Positions 51,520 through 60,319 of a DNA stretch of 64,000 nt are shown piece by piece. Position 1 is the stretch's first letter. Every line of letters starts with the position of its first letter. A program made the translations under genes and the position numbers. Location: contig CAVRJB010000013.1 of NCBI GenBank assembly GCA_963721385.1, positions 372,001 to 436,000 on the forward strand. The letters run 5' to 3'. This DNA comes from DAOMFB01 sp963721385. GTDB lineage: Bacteria > Acidobacteriota > Thermoanaerobaculia > UBA5066. The notes under the pieces were generated by a model. It was not told where the DNA came from. It worked only from the letters and a program-made list of their open reading frames with translations, and did no database searches.

Positions 51520-52340
51520 GGCGTCCCGAAGAGCCGGCGGAAGTTGGCCGTCGTGACGGCGGCCACCTCGTCCGGGGACGTCCCCTTCACCTCGGCGAGC
51601 TTCGCGGCGGTTCGGGGCAGGTGCGACGGCTCGTTCGGCTTCCCCCGGAACGGGGCCGGGGCCAGGTACGGTGCGTCGGTCTCGACGAGCATCGACGCGA
51701 GCGGCAGCGCGGCGGCGGCCTCGCGGACGTTGTCGGCCGCGCGAAAGGTGATCATCCCGGAGAAGGAGACGAGGTAGCCGAGCGCGATCGCCCGCCGCCC
51801 TGTCTCCGCATCGGCGCAGAAAGAGTGGAGGACGCCCCGAAGGTCGTCCTCTCCGCCCGGCGCGACCCGCTCCAGGATCGGCAGAAGCTCCCGCTCCGAC
51901 TCGCGGTTGTGCAGGAGGACGGGGAGCTTCCGCTCCCGCGCGAACCGGAGCTGGGCCTCGAGGGCGCGTTTCTGGACGTCGCGCGGCGAGTGGTCGTAGA
52001 AGTAGTCCAGCCCGATCTCCCCCACCGCGACGACCTTCTTCGACGCGCAGAGCTCCTCGAAGAGCGGGAGGTCGACGTCCTCGTCGAACTCCTTCGCCTC
52101 GTGCGGATGGACGCCGACGGCCGCCCAGACCCCTTCGTGCGCCTCGGCGATCTCGACGGCGAGACGCTGGTCTTCGCGCCCCGTGGCGGGAATCAGGATC
52201 CGGGTGACGCCGGCGTCCCGGGCGCGCCCGAGCACCCCCGCCAGCTCCTCCTTCGTCGGCGGCCGGGGACGGCCGCGGGTCTCGCCGCCGTCGAAGACCA
52301 TCGTCAGGTGCCCGTGCGAGTCCGCGAGCTCGGGGGTCAT
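51516..52340 (-). CDS. tatD: TatD family metal-dependent hydrolase
   Basis: This is 274 residues. Metal ligands appear in DSHGHL (the usual DxHxH, here D-S-H-G-H), GEIGLDYFYDHSPRDVQ (Glu), VLLHNRES (His), and ETDAPYLAPAPFRG (Asp). FSGMITF and AAKLAEVKGTSPDEVA complete the family. TatD enzymes are 3'-5' DNA/RNA exonucleases or deoxyribonucleases acting in repair and RNA quality control. It lies 13 bases after the LOG gene. Confidence 0.92.
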   Translation of the reverse strand: MTPELADSHGHLTMVFDGGETRGRPRPPTKEELAGVLGRARDAGVTRILIPATGREDQRLAVEIAEAHEGVWAAVGVHPHEAKEFDEDVDLPLFEELCASKKVVAVGEIGLDYFYDHSPRDVQKRALEAQLRFARERKLPVLLHNRESERELLPILERVAPGGEDDLRGVLHSFCADAETGRRAIALGYLVSFSGMITFRAADNVREAAAALPLASMLVETDAPYLAPAPFRGKPNEPSHLPRTAAKLAEVKGTSPDEVAAVTTANFRRLFGTP

Positions 52341-52353
52341 CCGGAAGGGGCCC

Positions 52354-53190
52354 TCAGCGCAGCGGCGAGCCGGGCCGCTCCGGGTGGCGAGAGTAGAAGT
52401 CGAGGATCGACTGCCAGGCTTCCGCGCCGCTCTCGGCCCAGGTGATGAGGTCGACGTCCTCGGGGGCGATCGCGCCCTCGTCGACGAGGAACTGCCAGTT
52501 GACGAGCTTCTCCCAGTAGGCCCGCGAGACGAGGATGATCGGGACGCGCTTCATCTTGCCGGTCTGGACGAGCGTGAGCGTCTCGAAGAGCTCGTCGAGC
52601 GTTCCGTAGCCGCCCGGGAACGCGACGAGCGCGCGGGCGCGCATGAGGAGGTGCATCTTGCGGATGCCGAAGTAGTGGAACTTGAAGCAGAGGGACGGCG
52701 TGATGTAGGCGTTCGGCCACTGCTCGTGCGGCAGCTCGATGTTGAAGCCGACGCTCTTGGCGCCGACGTCCCAGGCGCCCCGGTTCGCGGCCTCCATCGC
52801 GCCCGGGCCGCCGCCGGTCGTGATGACGAAGTGCGACGTTCCGGTCGCGCGTCCCGCCGCGGAGGCGAGTCGCCCGAAATTGCGGGCCTCTTCGTACCAG
52901 CGGTCCCCCTCCTTGAGGCGCGCGCCGCCGAAGACGACGACCGTCGTCTCGATCCCCTCGTTGTCCATCTGGAAATCGGCCTTCTCGAGCTCGAGCATGA
53001 GGCGGACCCCGCGCAGCTCGCGGTGGGCGAGGAAGGCGAGATCCTCCTGCGCCTTGACGTACGTCGGCGACGCGAGGATCGCCTCGAGGTTCGCCCGCGC
53101 GGCCGGATCGGACGGAACCGCGGGCATCGGGGGCGGTGTAAAGCCGTTCACGTCGCCGGGGCCCGGCTGCCCGCCTTTCGCCCCGGCCAT
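52354..53190 (-). CDS. LOG family protein (lysine decarboxylase-like, TIGR00730 type)
   Basis: This is 278 residues. The LOG signature PGGYGTLDELFE near residue 195 and GGGPGAMEAANRGAW are intact. A helical N-terminal part (about 1-85) precedes the Rossmann fold, as in the long PpnN-like or type II LOG group. Related enzymes cleave the N-glycosidic bond of nucleoside monophosphates. It starts by one-base overlap with the metG stop (TGATG). Confidence 0.88.
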   Translation of the reverse strand: MAGAKGGQPGPGDVNGFTPPPMPAVPSDPAARANLEAILASPTYVKAQEDLAFLAHRELRGVRLMLELEKADFQMDNEGIETTVVVFGGARLKEGDRWYEEARNFGRLASAAGRATGTSHFVITTGGGPGAMEAANRGAWDVGAKSVGFNIELPHEQWPNAYITPSLCFKFHYFGIRKMHLLMRARALVAFPGGYGTLDELFETLTLVQTGKMKRVPIILVSRAYWEKLVNWQFLVDEGAIAPEDVDLITWAESGAEAWQSILDFYSRHPERPGSPLR

Positions 53191-55208
53191 CACTTGACCT
53201 TTGCGCCCGACGGCACGGCCGATTCGACCATGAGGAGCGACGGCTCCCCCGTGTCCGGCAGCGTCGCCGCGAGGATCATCCCGTTCGACTCGACACCCAT
53301 CAGCTTCGCCGGGGCGAGGTTGGCGACGAAGACGAACTTCTTCCCGACGAGCTGCTCCGGCGCGTAGGCGAGCGCGATGCCGCCGACGATCGTCCGGACC
53401 TCCTCGCCGATCTTCACCGTCATCTTCATCAGCTTCTTCGACTTCTCCACCTTTTCGGCGGCGACCACCTCGCCGACGCGGAGGTCGAGCTTCAGGAAGT
53501 CGTCGATGGGGATCTTCGGGCCGGGCGCGGCCGCAGCCGCTGCCGCCGAGACGGCCGCGGCGACGGCGGACGCCGGAATCGGAGCCGTCTCGTTCACGTT
53601 CATGGCCTCGATCTTCTTGTCGTCTGACACCTTGTTCTCCTTCTGGGAAGCGAAGAACAGTTTCGGGTCGGCTCGCGGGAAGAGCGGCGGGGCGACGGCC
53701 AGCGGCGCGTCGAGCGGGAGGCCGCCCCATGCGAGATCGGCCGCCGTGAGGTCCGCCGCGCTCTTCGGGACGCCGAGGCGCGAGAGAACCTCTGAAGCCG
53801 TCCCCGGCGCGATCGGCGAGAGGAGGACCGCCGCGATCCGGAGCCCCTCGAGCGTGTTGTGGTGGATCCTCTGCAGGGCCGGCGTGACCCCTTCGGCCTT
53901 CGCCTTCTTCCACGGCTCGGTCAGCGTGATGTAGCCGTCGATCGCCGACACGAGGGTGCGGATCGCGGCCGCCGCCTCGTGGAGACGGAATCCCTCGACC
54001 GCCCCCGTCCACGCCCGCACGGCCCCCTCCGCGGCGCGCTTCACGTCGTTGTCGTCGCAGCGCTCGGAGGGCGTCCTCCCGCCGAAGGCGTCCGCCGCCA
54101 TCCGGACGGCGCGCGAGAGAGTATTTCCGAGGCCGTTCGCGAGGTCGGCGTTGTAGGTCGTCAGGAACGCCTCGTCGGAGAACGACGCATCCTGCCCGAA
54201 GCTCATCTCCGACACGAGGAACCAGCGGAGCGCGTCGATGCCGAAGCTCGCGACGAGCTCGTCCGGCCGGACGACGTTCCCGACCGTCTTCGACATCTTC
54301 CGGTCGTCCTTCAGCCAGAAGCCGTGCGAGACGACCTGCGTCGGGACCGGGAGCCCCGCCGACATCAGAAACGCCGGCCAGTAGACGGCGTGGAAACGGA
54401 GGATGTCCTTCCCGACGATGTGAAACGCCCGCGCGTCCCCGTTCGCCGACGGCCAGAAGCGGTCGAAGAGGGGATGCTCCTTCCCGCCGAAGCCGAGGGC
54501 GCTCACGTAATTCGTCAGGGCGTCGAGCCAGACGTAGACGACGTGGCCCGGGTGGCCAGGGAACGGGATCCCCCACGTGATGGTGGTCCGCGAGACCGAC
54601 AGGTCCTTCAGGCCCGAGGCCACGAACGAGCGGACCTCGTTGAGCCGGGTCTCGGGAAAGACGAAGGGCTTCCCGAAGGCCCCCTTCTCGTACAGCGCAA
54701 GGAGCGGCTTCTCGTACTTCGAGAGGCGGAAGAAGACGTTCTCCTCCTTCTGCAGCTCGAGGACGGTGCCGTGCACCGGGCACTTCCCGTCGGCCAGGTC
54801 CTTCTCGGGGTAGAACGCCTCGCAGGGCGGGCAATACCACCCCTCGTGGGAGGCGAGGTAGAAGTCCCCCGCCGCGGCGATGCGGCGGATCATCTCCTCG
54901 ACGCCCGCACGATGGCGGGGCTCCGTCGTCCGGATGAAGTCGTCGTTCGAGACGCCGAACGTCTTCCAGAGCTCGCGGAAGGTCGGGGCGTTCCGGTCGG
55001 CGACCGCGAGAGGCGGGATCCCCTCCTTCCGTGCGACCTTTTCGATGTTCTGGCCGTGCTCGTCGGTGCCGGTCAGGAAGCGGACGTCATCCCCGGAAAA
55101 GCGCGCGATGCGGGAGAGGACGTCCGTGACGACCGTCGTGTAGAGGTGTCCGATGTGCGGCCGGTCGTTGACGTAGTAGATCGGCGTCGTGAAGTAGCGG
55201 CGTTCCAT
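53190..55208 (-). CDS. metG: Methionine-tRNA ligase
   Basis: This 672-residue enzyme has the class I signature PHIGHLYTT near residue 18. Zinc-knuckle residues are CPPCEAFYPEKDLADGKCPV, and the second signature is RKMSKTVGN near residue 300. The anticodon-binding helical domain ends near 510. After a linker rich in Ala comes the C-terminal EMAP-like tRNA-binding domain (LDLRVGEVVAAEKVEKSKKL, GVESNGMILAA). It charges tRNA-Met and initiator tRNA. It heads the series metG-LOG-tatD-metallopeptidase. Confidence 0.95.
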   Translation of the reverse strand: MERRYFTTPIYYVNDRPHIGHLYTTVVTDVLSRIARFSGDDVRFLTGTDEHGQNIEKVARKEGIPPLAVADRNAPTFRELWKTFGVSNDDFIRTTEPRHRAGVEEMIRRIAAAGDFYLASHEGWYCPPCEAFYPEKDLADGKCPVHGTVLELQKEENVFFRLSKYEKPLLALYEKGAFGKPFVFPETRLNEVRSFVASGLKDLSVSRTTITWGIPFPGHPGHVVYVWLDALTNYVSALGFGGKEHPLFDRFWPSANGDARAFHIVGKDILRFHAVYWPAFLMSAGLPVPTQVVSHGFWLKDDRKMSKTVGNVVRPDELVASFGIDALRWFLVSEMSFGQDASFSDEAFLTTYNADLANGLGNTLSRAVRMAADAFGGRTPSERCDDNDVKRAAEGAVRAWTGAVEGFRLHEAAAAIRTLVSAIDGYITLTEPWKKAKAEGVTPALQRIHHNTLEGLRIAAVLLSPIAPGTASEVLSRLGVPKSAADLTAADLAWGGLPLDAPLAVAPPLFPRADPKLFFASQKENKVSDDKKIEAMNVNETAPIPASAVAAAVSAAAAAAAPGPKIPIDDFLKLDLRVGEVVAAEKVEKSKKLMKMTVKIGEEVRTIVGGIALAYAPEQLVGKKFVFVANLAPAKLMGVESNGMILAATLPDTGEPSLLMVESAVPSGAKVK

Positions 55209-55239
55209 GAGCGCCCGAAGGATAGCCCGAAGCGCCCCG

Positions 55240-55950
55240 TCAGCGCGGCAGAAGGCCCCGTTCGCGGAACGAGACCCAGCGGCCGCGGCCGAGGACGAGG
55301 TGGTCCTTCACCTCGATCCCGATCTCGTGGCCGGCCGCCGCGAGGCGCGCCGTCGTCGCGACGTCGTCGGGCGACGGCTCGGGGTCTCCGGACGGGTGGT
55401 TGTGCCAGAGGACGACGCCCGTCGCGCCCGCGAGGATCGCCTGCCGGAAAAGGGGCGACGGCGCGACGGACGCGTTCGTCATCGTCCCGTGGAAGACGGC
55501 CGCGTTCTTGAGAAGCCGGTTCTTCGCGTCGAGAAGGAGCGCGCCCATCACCTCTCGCGACTCCCCGGCCAGCTGGGCCGTCAGGAACTTCGCGGCGTCC
55601 GCGGGGCTGGAGACGACGTCGCGCTCTGCGAGGTCGTCGCGGAAGAGCCGCCGGGCGATCTCCAGCGCGGCAGCGAGCCGCGCCGCCTTCGCGTCGCCGA
55701 CGCCGCGGACGTGCTTCGGCAGCTCGCCTCCCTCGCGGCGGAAGAGGCCGTGGACACCGCCGTCCGCGAGCAGGTCGCGCGAAAGCTCCAGCACCGGCCT
55801 CCCCGCGCGCCCGGTGCCGAGGAGCACCGCCACCAGCTCCTCGTCGGAGAGGGCCTCCGGGCCCTTCGCGAGGAGTTTCTCGCGGGGGCGCTCCTCCTTC
55901 GGCAGCTCCGCGAGCCGGCCCGCGCTGGGGCCCGGACGGCGCGGCTTCAT
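55240..55950 (-). CDS. radC: RadC family JAB/MPN-domain protein
   Basis: This is 236 residues. An N-terminal helix-hairpin-helix part (LPKEERPREKLLAKGPEALS, HVRGVGDAKAARLAAALEIA) precedes the JAMM-type domain with VMGALLLDAKNRLL and LWHNHPSGDPEPSPDD (His, His, Asp metal ligands). Once linked to DNA repair, the true role of RadC is unsettled. The ATG at 55950 overlaps the Sir2 stop as ATGA. Confidence 0.93.
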   Translation of the reverse strand: MKPRRPGPSAGRLAELPKEERPREKLLAKGPEALSDEELVAVLLGTGRAGRPVLELSRDLLADGGVHGLFRREGGELPKHVRGVGDAKAARLAAALEIARRLFRDDLAERDVVSSPADAAKFLTAQLAGESREVMGALLLDAKNRLLKNAAVFHGTMTNASVAPSPLFRQAILAGATGVVLWHNHPSGDPEPSPDDVATTARLAAAGHEIGIEVKDHLVLGRGRWVSFRERGLLPR

Positions 55951-56696
55951 GCCGATTCGAGCGCGCGGACGATCTCGGGGAGGACGGCCGCGGCGCTCAT
56001 CCGGAAGGTCCCCTCGGCGAGCGGCGCGACCGGCGTCGCCTCGAGGTTGATCTCGAAAACGCGCGACCCGGCGCGCGCCGCGATGAGGCCGAGCGACGAG
56101 GCGGGGGCGACGACCGACGAGGTCCCGACGACGAGGAAGACGCCGCTTGAAAGCGCCGCCTCCTCCGCGTCGCGCCATGCCTGCTCGGGGAGCATCTCGC
56201 CGAACCAGACGACGTCGGGGCGGAGCCCCGCGCCGCAGCGGCCGCAGCGGGGTGGCAGCTCCGGAAAGGGGGCGCCGGGCGCGGGGGTGACGGAGCCGCA
56301 GCCGCTGCACCGGTCTCGCATGATCGATCCGTGGAGCTCGACGAGGTTTCGGCTCCCCGCCACGCGGTGCAGCTCGTCGACGTTCTGGGTGACGAGCGTG
56401 ACCCGCGGCAGCAGCTGTTCGAGGCGCGAGAGGGCGACGTGTGCCGCGTTCGGCTTCGCGGCCCGGACCTTCTCCCGCCGCCATTCGTAGAAGCGCCAGA
56501 CCTTCAGCGGGTCCTTCGCGAATGCCTGCGGCGTCGCGAGCTCCTCGGGCCGGTTCCCCTCCCAGAGGCCGTCCGGGCCGCGGAACGTCGGGAGGCCGCT
56601 CTCGGCCGAGACGCCGGCTCCGGTCAGGACGGCGAGCGGCCGCCCGGCCTTCAGCTCGGCGAGGTACGGGAGGATCGGTGCCAGGTCGACGCTCAC
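55947..56696 (-). CDS. cobB: Sir2-family NAD-dependent protein deacylase
   Basis: This is 249 residues. NAD-binding GAGVSAESGLPTFRG (27-40), TQNVDELH (103-110) and the catalytic His122 in LHGS are present. Zinc cysteines are at 130, 133, 151 and 154. Tyr70 and Arg73 in FYEWRREK match the YxxR pair of class III sirtuins (SIRT5/CobB), which favours succinyl-, malonyl- or glutaryl-lysine as well as acetyl-lysine. The GTG at 56696 overlaps the upstream stop as GTGA. Confidence 0.92.
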   Translation of the reverse strand: MSVDLAPILPYLAELKAGRPLAVLTGAGVSAESGLPTFRGPDGLWEGNRPEELATPQAFAKDPLKVWRFYEWRREKVRAAKPNAAHVALSRLEQLLPRVTLVTQNVDELHRVAGSRNLVELHGSIMRDRCSGCGSVTPAPGAPFPELPPRCGRCGAGLRPDVVWFGEMLPEQAWRDAEEAALSSGVFLVVGTSSVVAPASSLGLIAARAGSRVFEINLEATPVAPLAEGTFRMSAAAVLPEIVRALESA

Positions 56697-57544
56697 GGCA
56701 GCGCGACCTCCCGCAGGAGGAGCCGGTCGAAGCTCCGGGTCCGGACGTCCTCCGGCGGGGCGAAGAGTGCCGCGTCCGCAGTCGTTCGGGCGCGGCGGGC
56801 GAGCGCCGAGAGCGTCCGCGTCGCCGAGCCCGTCGTCCGGAGCGGCGCGGGGAGCGGTCCGGGCGCCGCGGGAGCGCCCGCCGGCTCGGTCCTCACCTCG
56901 GATTCCGTCTCGAGCGCGACCGAGACCGGCAGGCCGCCGATCTTCCGGAGCTCGGCCGCCAGCTTCTCGCGCGCATCCCCCCGGGCCACGAAAAAGGTCA
57001 GGACGTCGTCGAACCCGGAGCGCGCGTCGCGGAAGCCGTCGGCCGCGTCGACCGTCCCCCGCGACGCGTACGTCACCGTCACGAGCCGGCCCGGCAGCGC
57101 GAGCTTCATCGTCCAGGAGAAAGAGACCCGGTAGCGCGACGTCACGATCCCGTCGCGCACGGGCCCGGGCCCCTCCGGCGTCACCGACGCCTCGGACGCG
57201 GAAAGGGCCGCGGAAGCGGGCCCCGCCTCGGCGGACGCCCGGTGGAAGAGGCCGTGGAACTCGTCCCAGGTCGCCGCCGCCGCCAGCTTCTCGTTGAGGT
57301 CGACAAGGGTGACGCCGCCCGCGTCGCCGACGGCCACCGTGGTCCGCGTACCCGGAAACGTCGAGCCCGTCAGCTCCCAACGCGCCCGCTCCCCCGCCAC
57401 GCTCACGGTGCCGGACACGGCCTGCTCGCGCGAGCCGCGGGGCGTCGTCGCGCGGACCGACTGGACGACGGAGTAGGTCACGAGCAGCTCCGGAGGCGGG
57501 GCCGCCGCGATCAGGAAGGCGAGCGCCAGAATCGCCGGCGTCAC
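56693..57544 (-). CDS. Secreted protein of unknown function
   Basis: This 283-residue protein starts with GTG at 57544 and a signal peptide (VTPAILALAFLIAAAPPPE). The mature part is beta-rich up to about residue 190 (VTYSVVQSVRATTPRG, ARWELTGSTFPGTRTTV, VSFSWTMKLALPGRLVTVTY). A more helical and Arg-rich C-terminus follows. Its pattern resembles periplasmic DUF4412/LolA-like carriers, but I cannot assign it. Downstream Sir2 and RadC overlap in a chain. Confidence 0.65.
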   Translation of the reverse strand: MTPAILALAFLIAAAPPPELLVTYSVVQSVRATTPRGSREQAVSGTVSVAGERARWELTGSTFPGTRTTVAVGDAGGVTLVDLNEKLAAAATWDEFHGLFHRASAEAGPASAALSASEASVTPEGPGPVRDGIVTSRYRVSFSWTMKLALPGRLVTVTYASRGTVDAADGFRDARSGFDDVLTFFVARGDAREKLAAELRKIGGLPVSVALETESEVRTEPAGAPAAPGPLPAPLRTTGSATRTLSALARRARTTADAALFAPPEDVRTRSFDRLLLREVALP

Positions 57545-57620
57545 CCGGCGATGATCGCACGCGGCGCGTCCCGTACGCCGGGCCGGCGCCGGGTGCCCCG
57601 GCCCCCTAGAATGTCCCCCG

Positions 57621-59333
57621 ATGACAGGCCTCGAGTCCGCGCCGCGTGCCGTCCGCCTCGGCTCGCTGAAGAGCGTCCGCATCGCGGGAGACCCTGCGGC
57701 CGTGGCATGGCCCGCGCGGGTCCTCGCGGCCTCGGGAGTTCTCGTCCAGCGCCTCCCCGAGGAGGAGCTCCTCGACCCCGGCTTCCTCGCGCGCTGGCCC
57801 GCCGTCTGGGCCGTTCGCCCCGAGGATTTCACCCGCCCCTTCCCGCCCGGACGGCGACCCCTTCTCGACCTGATGCCGAAGGTGCCGCCCTGCATCGTCG
57901 TCGTGCCGAAAGGGGACGAAGCCGTGGAGACGCTCGTCCGCCGCGTCCCGGTGGAGTCGTTCGAGGTCGTCGTGGACGGCGAGGAGGCGCCGCTCCTGCC
58001 CCTCCGCCTCGAGCGGCTGCTTCTCCTCCACCGGCGGCGGTCGCAGAGCGAGGAAACCACCTTCCGCGAGCGCCTGCGGGCGGAGGCGAAGCGGAACGAG
58101 ATCCTCGCCTCGATCGCGCTCGCGGCCCGCGACTCGCTGGACCTCGACGAGGTGCTCGGCGCCGCCGTCGAGCTCCTCGGAACCCGCCTCGCCGCGAACT
58201 CGGTCGAGATCTGGTTCCTCTCGGAGGGCTCCGACGAGCCAAGCCGCGTCTTCCTGAACTGGCGGCTCGACCCCGCGGCGCCTTCCGTCGAGGGGTACGA
58301 GGTGCCGCTTCCCGAGAGCGACGCCTTCCGCCGGATCGTTGAGGCGCACGAGCCGTACATCGTTTCGGACCGGTTGGAGCTCCCGCCGCAGTCCGCGGAG
58401 CGCCTCGCTCTCGAGCAGCTCGGCGCGCAGAGCTTCGTCGGCGTCCCGATCCACCGCGAGGGGGAGACGATTGGCGTCCTCGGCCTCTCGTGGGCCGAGC
58501 GGCGCGCGTTCCCGCCCGACGAGCTCCTCTTCTTCGAGCGCGTCGCCGACCAGCTCGCCCTCGCGATCCGTGCCGCACGCCTCTACGGGAACCTCCAGAG
58601 CCAGCTCGAGGCGCTCGCGCACGAGCAGCGGCGCCGCGAGCTGGCCGACCGCGACCGCGGCCGATTGACCGCCATGCTCGTCCACGACATGAAGAACCCG
58701 CTCTCCGCGCTGACGGCTGCGCTCGAGCTGACGCGCGACAAGGAACGGCGCGGCGGCGACGAGCGCCTCGCGAAGATGCTCGACGGCTCCCTCGCCTCGG
58801 CGCGCGGCCTCTCGGGTCTCATCGAGGACGCCCTTCTCGTCTACAGGTCCGAGGACGCGCCGGAGACCCGCAAGACGCCCGTCTCCCCCGCCGACGCGCT
58901 TGCGCTACCGCTCGAGGAGGCGCGCTGGATGGCCAAGGCGCGGCGAGTCTCCGTGGAGGTGGAGGTCCCGGCAAACCTCCCGCCCGTGAAAATGGACGCT
59001 GCAATGTTCCGGCGCGCCGCGGCAAACCTCCTCGGGAATGCCGTGAAGTTCAGCCCGCCGGGGAGCGTCGTGAAGGTGGAGGGGGGCGTCGTGGCGGAGG
59101 ACGGAAAGAAGTTCTTTCGGCTTCGGGTTCTCGACGTCGGGCCCGGCTTCCCCGCCGCCGAGAAGGCGCGGATGGCCACACCCTACCTCCGCTTCTCGGG
59201 ATCGGAGAGCGTCCCGGGTACCGGCCTCGGCCTCACCGTCGTCCAGAAGGTCGTCAAGGCCCACCGCGGCCGCCTCGACGTCGCCCCGAACGAGCCGAAG
59301 GGATCGATCTTCAGCCTCTGGATTCCGGCGTGA
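57621..59333 (+). CDS. GAF-domain sensor histidine kinase
   Basis: This 570-residue protein has no TM helix. An N-terminal 140-residue part (KSVRIAGDPAAVAWPARVLA, VVVPKGDEAVETLVRRVPVE) looks like a degenerate receiver or helical domain without the phospho-acceptor Asp. A GAF domain spans about 160-320. The dimerisation helix has the phospho-acceptor His355 in LVHDMKNPLSAL, and the HATPase domain has FRRAAANLLGNAVKFSPPG (N-box), DVGPGFP and GTGLGLTVV. It is a soluble kinase for a small-molecule or redox signal. No partner response regulator is adjacent. The start ATG is at 57621. Confidence 0.88.
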   Translation: MTGLESAPRAVRLGSLKSVRIAGDPAAVAWPARVLAASGVLVQRLPEEELLDPGFLARWPAVWAVRPEDFTRPFPPGRRPLLDLMPKVPPCIVVVPKGDEAVETLVRRVPVESFEVVVDGEEAPLLPLRLERLLLLHRRRSQSEETTFRERLRAEAKRNEILASIALAARDSLDLDEVLGAAVELLGTRLAANSVEIWFLSEGSDEPSRVFLNWRLDPAAPSVEGYEVPLPESDAFRRIVEAHEPYIVSDRLELPPQSAERLALEQLGAQSFVGVPIHREGETIGVLGLSWAERRAFPPDELLFFERVADQLALAIRAARLYGNLQSQLEALAHEQRRRELADRDRGRLTAMLVHDMKNPLSALTAALELTRDKERRGGDERLAKMLDGSLASARGLSGLIEDALLVYRSEDAPETRKTPVSPADALALPLEEARWMAKARRVSVEVEVPANLPPVKMDAAMFRRAAANLLGNAVKFSPPGSVVKVEGGVVAEDGKKFFRLRVLDVGPGFPAAEKARMATPYLRFSGSESVPGTGLGLTVVQKVVKAHRGRLDVAPNEPKGSIFSLWIPA

Positions 59334-59342
59334 GTCCGCGCC

Positions 59343-59837
59343 ATGAAGGCCAGAACCACGCGCAAGCCCGAGAACATCGACGAGTACCTCGCAACGCTGG
59401 ACGCTGACAAGCGAGCCGCACTTGAACGCCTGCGGAAGATCATCCGGGCCGCGGCGCCGAAGGCCGAGGAGTGCATCAGCTACGGGATCCCCGCGTTCCG
59501 ACAGGACGGACTCCTCGTCTTCTTCGGGGCCAGCGCGAACCACTGCTCCTTCTACCCCGGGAGCGCGGGGATGGCCGCCCTCCTCGAGGAACTCGAGGGC
59601 TTCGAGACGAGCAAGGGGACGATCCGATTCCAGCCGCAGAAGCCCCTCCCCGCCGCGCTCGTGAGGAAGCTCGTGAAGGCCAGGCTCGCCGAGAACCAGC
59701 GCCGCCGCGGGCCGAAGGCGGGCGACAAAACGGGTCGCGCCGGCGCTCCCGAAACTCGTGAGCGGCCAGACGCCGGCCGCGATCGGCATCTGCAGACCCG
59801 CAGCCCCTCCGGGCGAACCGAAAGGAGACCGCGATGA
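59343..59837 (+). CDS. DUF1801 (YdhG/CyaY-like fold) protein
   Basis: This 164-residue protein carries the DUF1801 domain over residues 5-120: IDEYLATLDADKRAALERLR, ECISYGIPAFRQDGLLVFFG, CSFYPGS and GTIRFQPQKPLP. Some relatives were proposed as iron chaperones, and the fold resembles frataxin. The role is unknown. About 40 C-terminal residues are Arg-, Pro- and Gly-rich and not part of the family, suggesting loss of the original stop by an indel. It follows the histidine kinase by 9 bases. Confidence 0.85.
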   Translation: MKARTTRKPENIDEYLATLDADKRAALERLRKIIRAAAPKAEECISYGIPAFRQDGLLVFFGASANHCSFYPGSAGMAALLEELEGFETSKGTIRFQPQKPLPAALVRKLVKARLAENQRRRGPKAGDKTGRAGAPETRERPDAGRDRHLQTRSPSGRTERRPR

Positions 59838-60232
59838 GACCTTTCATCCGACTCGCAGCCATCTCTTTGCTCACCGCCTCGGTCGCCTCGGACGGCGAGG
59901 TGGCGCCGCCGGCCGAGACCCGGGGCCTCACGGAGAAGGTCCTCGCCGCCGTCGACCTCGGCCCCGAGATCGACGGGATGGCAGGACGCCAGCTCCGGAT
60001 GCGCCTCGTGACCATCGAGCCTGGAGGCGCCACGAAGCTCCACCCTCACGCGGGTAGGCCGGGCACGGTGTACATACTGGAAGGAAAGATCACGGACCAT
60101 CGAAACGGCGCGGGAAGGGAGTACGGGCCGGGACCGGGCTGGCCCGAAGACAGGGACACCACGCATTGGATCGAGAATGCGGGAACGACGCCGGCGGTGG
60201 AGATCTCGGTCGACATCGTCAGGAATCCGTAG
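59834..60232 (+). CDS. Cupin-domain protein, probably exported
   Basis: This 132-residue protein starts by ATGA overlap with the DUF1801 stop. A short hydrophobic start (FIRLAAISLLTASVASDG) is likely a signal. The cupin core has motif 1 GGATKLHPHAGRPGTVYILE with two His, and motif 2 around DTTHWIENAGTTPAVEISVD. It is a small single-domain cupin that may bind a metal and an organic ligand. No clear enzyme family. Confidence 0.82.
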   Translation: MRPFIRLAAISLLTASVASDGEVAPPAETRGLTEKVLAAVDLGPEIDGMAGRQLRMRLVTIEPGGATKLHPHAGRPGTVYILEGKITDHRNGAGREYGPGPGWPEDRDTTHWIENAGTTPAVEISVDIVRNP

Positions 60233-60319
60233 GCGGGAGGACCGGCACGACATCCGGCCCTGCCGCCCGAGTCCGGGCGCGCGCCGACGCCGCTGCCTGA
60301 ATCGGCCCCCGAGGCCGTC

